A stretch of 64,000 nt of DNA, taken from Sagittula sp. P11 (GTDB lineage Bacteria > Pseudomonadota > Alphaproteobacteria > Rhodobacterales > Rhodobacteraceae). Where the stretch lies: the NCBI RefSeq assembly GCF_002814095.1, contig NZ_CP021914.1, positions 1 through 64,000 on the forward strand, written 5' to 3'. How positions within the stretch are numbered: position 1 is the first letter of the stretch; the number at the start of each line of letters is the position of its first letter. Below the pieces are notes generated by a model. That model was not told the origin of the DNA. It searched no databases and saw only the letters and a program-made list of their open reading frames with translations. The translations under genes and the position numbers were made by a program. Shown in pieces: positions 61,963 through 64,000 of the stretch.

Positions 61963-62960
61963 GAAAGGACCTCGGGCGCGGCCTTGATGCAGGACGCCGT
62001 CCAGCCCGGTCCCATGGCGCGCGCGGCGGGTACCGCTTCGGCACAGGCGTCTTCGGCCAGTGGGCATCGGGTGCGGAAGGGGCAGCCCGACGGCGGGTTG
62101 GCGGGGCTTGGCAGTTCCCCCGGCAGGATACGGGGCGCGCCGCCCTGCGTGCGGGGTTTCATGCTGGGCGTCGCGGTCAGCAGCGCGCGGGTGTACGGAT
62201 GTGCCGGGCTGGCAAACACCTGATCGGCGGGGCCTTCCTCGACGATGCGGCCAAGGTACATGACCACGATCCGCGTGCAGAGATGGCGCACCACGTGCAG
62301 GTCATGGCTGATGAACAGCATCGCCAGGTCCAGTTCGTCACGCAGGTCCATCAGCAGGTTGACCACCTGCGCCTGGATCGACACGTCGAGGGCGGAGACG
62401 GGTTCATCCGCGACGATGAAATCCGGCCGGGTCGACAGCGCACGCGCCACGGCAATCCGCTGGCGCTGGCCGCCGGAAAAGGCATGCGGGCGGCGGGCGG
62501 CGGCCTCCTGCGGGAGACCGACGAGATCGAGCAGCCGGTGCAATTCCGCCTCGACCTCGCCCGAGGGTACGAGGCGGTGGATGCGCAGCCCGTCGGTGAT
62601 CTGTGCGCCGATGGTGCGGCGCGGATCAAGCGAACCGAAGGGGTCCTGGAACACCATCTGCATGCGCCGCGAGAGCCGCCTCTTCTCTGCTGCCGAGAGG
62701 CCGGACAGGTCGCGCCCGTCGAAGGAGACGCTGCCCTCCGTCGGGCGATCCAGTCCCATCATCATGCGGCCCAGCGTGGACTTGCCGCAGCCGCTTTCGC
62801 CCACAACGCCCACCGTTTCGCCGGGCGCCAGTGTCAATGACACGTCACGCACCGCCCAGACATCGCGGCTCCGGCCGAGGATACCCTGCCGGCTGGGGAA
62901 GTTCCGGGAGAGCCCATTTGCCTCTACCAGAGGGGCGGGTTTGGCTGCCGTGTCGAACAT
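61959..62960 (-). CDS. Dipeptide/oligopeptide ABC transporter ATP-binding protein (DppF/OppF type)
   Basis: A 333-residue ATPase: Walker A 'GESGCGKSTLGRMMMGLD' near 50-67, 'MQMVFQDPFGSLDPRRTIGAQI' Q-loop, signature 'FSGGQRQRIAVARALS', Walker B 'FIVADEPVSALDVSIQAQ', and the OppF C-terminal cysteine tail 'GCPFRTRCPLAEDACAE' that binds a 4Fe-4S cluster in relatives. The start at 62960 shares a base with the stop of the partner ATPase. It powers a peptide/opine-type importer whose permeases should lie beyond the window's right edge. Confidence 0.92.
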   Translation of the reverse strand: MFDTAAKPAPLVEANGLSRNFPSRQGILGRSRDVWAVRDVSLTLAPGETVGVVGESGCGKSTLGRMMMGLDRPTEGSVSFDGRDLSGLSAAEKRRLSRRMQMVFQDPFGSLDPRRTIGAQITDGLRIHRLVPSGEVEAELHRLLDLVGLPQEAAARRPHAFSGGQRQRIAVARALSTRPDFIVADEPVSALDVSIQAQVVNLLMDLRDELDLAMLFISHDLHVVRHLCTRIVVMYLGRIVEEGPADQVFASPAHPYTRALLTATPSMKPRTQGGAPRILPGELPSPANPPSGCPFRTRCPLAEDACAEAVPAARAMGPGWTASCIKAAPEVLS

Positions 62961-63991
62961 CAGCAGACCTCCTTCCAGCGGATGCAGCGCGTGATGCGAC
63001 CGTCGTCGATGCGGCTGGCCTCCGGCGCGCGGCCCTTGCACTGCGGGGCGGCATGGTCGCAGCGCGGTGCAAAGCGGCAGCCTTCCGGCATGGCGAAGGG
63101 CGGCGGGACGCTGCCGGGAATGGCGCGCAGCCGCTCCGCCCCGCCCTCGGGGACAGAGGCGATCAGCGCGGCGGTGTAGGGGTGCTTGGGATCGGCGAAG
63201 ACTTCGGCCACCGGGCCGGTTTCGACCACTTCGCCCGCGTACATCACGACCACCCGGTCGGCCAGTTCCGAGACCACGGCAAGGTCGTGGGTCACGAAGA
63301 TCAGGCCCATCTCCGGCGTATCGGCCTTGAGCGTGCGGAACAGGTCGAGGATCTGCGCCTGGATCGTAGGGTCGAGCGCGGTTGTCGGTTCGTCCGCCAC
63401 CAGAAGGCGCGGGGTGTTCGCCACGGCCAGTGCGATCATGGCGCGCTGCCGCTGGCCGCCGGACAGTTCGTGCGGATAGGCGCGGCGGCGGCGTTCGGGA
63501 TCGGGAATGCCGACATGGCGCAACAGCTCGACCACGCGGGTCTGAACCTTGGCTTCGTCCGTGATGCCCCCGGCGCGCAGCGCCTCCGCCAGTTGGTCGC
63601 CGACCCGGTGCACCGGGTTCAGCGCGGCAGAGGCATCCTGGAAGACCATCGACACCTCGGGGCCGCGCAGGTTGCGGAAGCCTTCTTCGTCGAGGTCTGC
63701 GAGGTTCACCACCTCTCCATCGCGGGTCCGGTAGAGCATCTCGCCCGCCGTCACGCGCAGCTGGTCGGGCAGCAAACCCAGCAGCGCCAGACTGGTAAGC
63801 GTCTTGCCAGAGCCGCTTTCGCCGACCAGTGCCACCGTCTCGCCCGGCATCACGGTCAGGCCTGCGCGGCGCACGAGGTCGACCTTCGGATTGTGGCCAA
63901 CCGAAATCGCCAGATCGCGGATCTCGACCAGCGGGCCGCTCTCGGCCTGCGCCACGGGTTTAACAGCGCGTCGCCGTGCCCTGGCGCGCAT
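62960..63991 (-). CDS. Dipeptide/oligopeptide ABC transporter ATP-binding protein (DppD/OppD type)
   Basis: A 343-residue ATPase: Walker A 'GESGSGKTLTSLALLGLLP' near 55-73, 'VSMVFQDASAALNPVHRVGDQL', signature 'LSGGQRQRAMIALAVA', Walker B 'LLVADEPTTALDPTIQAQ', and the C-terminal 'GCRFAPRCDHAAPQCKG' cysteine tail. The start is uncertain: ATG 63991 gives an arginine-rich leader, while GTG 63955 (MAQAESGPLVEIRDL) fits the family better. The frame stays open to the window edge. It pairs with the DppF-type gene directly downstream. Confidence 0.88.
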   Translation of the reverse strand: MRARARRRAVKPVAQAESGPLVEIRDLAISVGHNPKVDLVRRAGLTVMPGETVALVGESGSGKTLTSLALLGLLPDQLRVTAGEMLYRTRDGEVVNLADLDEEGFRNLRGPEVSMVFQDASAALNPVHRVGDQLAEALRAGGITDEAKVQTRVVELLRHVGIPDPERRRRAYPHELSGGQRQRAMIALAVANTPRLLVADEPTTALDPTIQAQILDLFRTLKADTPEMGLIFVTHDLAVVSELADRVVVMYAGEVVETGPVAEVFADPKHPYTAALIASVPEGGAERLRAIPGSVPPPFAMPEGCRFAPRCDHAAPQCKGRAPEASRIDDGRITRCIRWKEVC

Positions 63992-64000
63992 CCACAGCGC

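Overview
The window is GC-rich, densely coded, and dominated by solute transporters paired with catabolic enzymes and local regulators. Protein-level resemblance (Roseobacter-type DUF983 remnant, Nit1C genes, TRAP and TTT transporters, a split PQQ dehydrogenase) suggests an alphaproteobacterium of the Rhodobacteraceae, probably a marine or saline member. The genus cannot be fixed from sequence reading alone. No rRNA, tRNA or CRISPR array was seen.

Layout. 1-6.9 kb: a tightly overlapping plus-strand operon with a sugar ABC permease (cut by the window edge), a SorC/LsrR-type regulator, a GlpD-type FAD dehydrogenase, a LyxK-type FGGY kinase, a clear LsrF orthologue and a RhaD-type class II aldolase. 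7.2-12.7 kb: an inositol-monophosphatase-family phosphatase divergent from an organophosphate/2-aminoethylphosphonate-like ABC importer (its permease gene is frameshifted) and a DeoR regulator. 12.7-18.6 kb: an IS3 remnant, an orphan TRAP binding protein with terminator, a MarR regulator, and a minus-strand aromatic operon (gentisate-dioxygenase-like cupin, flavoprotein hydroxylase, RraA-like protein). 18.7-20.2 kb: an intact IS3-family element abutting a 5'-truncated DUF983 gene.

20.2-28.4 kb is the most unusual part: a MocR regulator divergent from an eight-gene Nit1C cluster (MSMEG_0572-like protein, branch-1 nitrilase, radical SAM, GNAT, AIR-synthase-like protein, MSMEG_0570-like protein, flavoprotein, Pnap_2097/LnmK-like protein). 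Nit1C is associated with cyanide/nitrogen assimilation, but its chemistry is unresolved. The nitrilase has a one-base frameshift in a C run, like the G-run frameshift in the ABC permease. Both look like homopolymer errors or recent mutations.

28.7-38.3 kb: an AbrB-family membrane protein, then a tripartite tricarboxylate transporter operon (tctC, a fused tctA-tctB, a PrpF-family isomerase, a universal stress protein, a small protein, a 2-hydroxyacid dehydrogenase) divergent from the tctD-tctE two-component system, with palindromes and OmpR-type direct repeats between them. 38.6-44.0 kb: an orphan formylglycine-generating enzyme, and an amino-acid/polyamine ABC importer with a PuuB-like oxidase, divergent from an XRE-cupin regulator. 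44.2-46.8 kb: a membrane glucose-dehydrogenase-like PQQ enzyme split into two genes. 47.1-55.3 kb: a YdiJ-like Fe-S flavoprotein, two LysR regulators, a gamma-glutamyltransferase homologue, an SDR and a GhrA-like reductase. 55.3-64 kb: a minus-strand series with two Dpp/Opp ATPases (the permeases presumably lie beyond the window), an SDR, a DadA-type FAD oxidase, a creatininase-family protein with altered metal ligands, a complete TRAP transporter and an RraA/HMG-aldolase-like protein.

Overall the window is a row of substrate-specific uptake and catabolism cassettes, each with its own regulator, disturbed by at least one IS-associated rearrangement.
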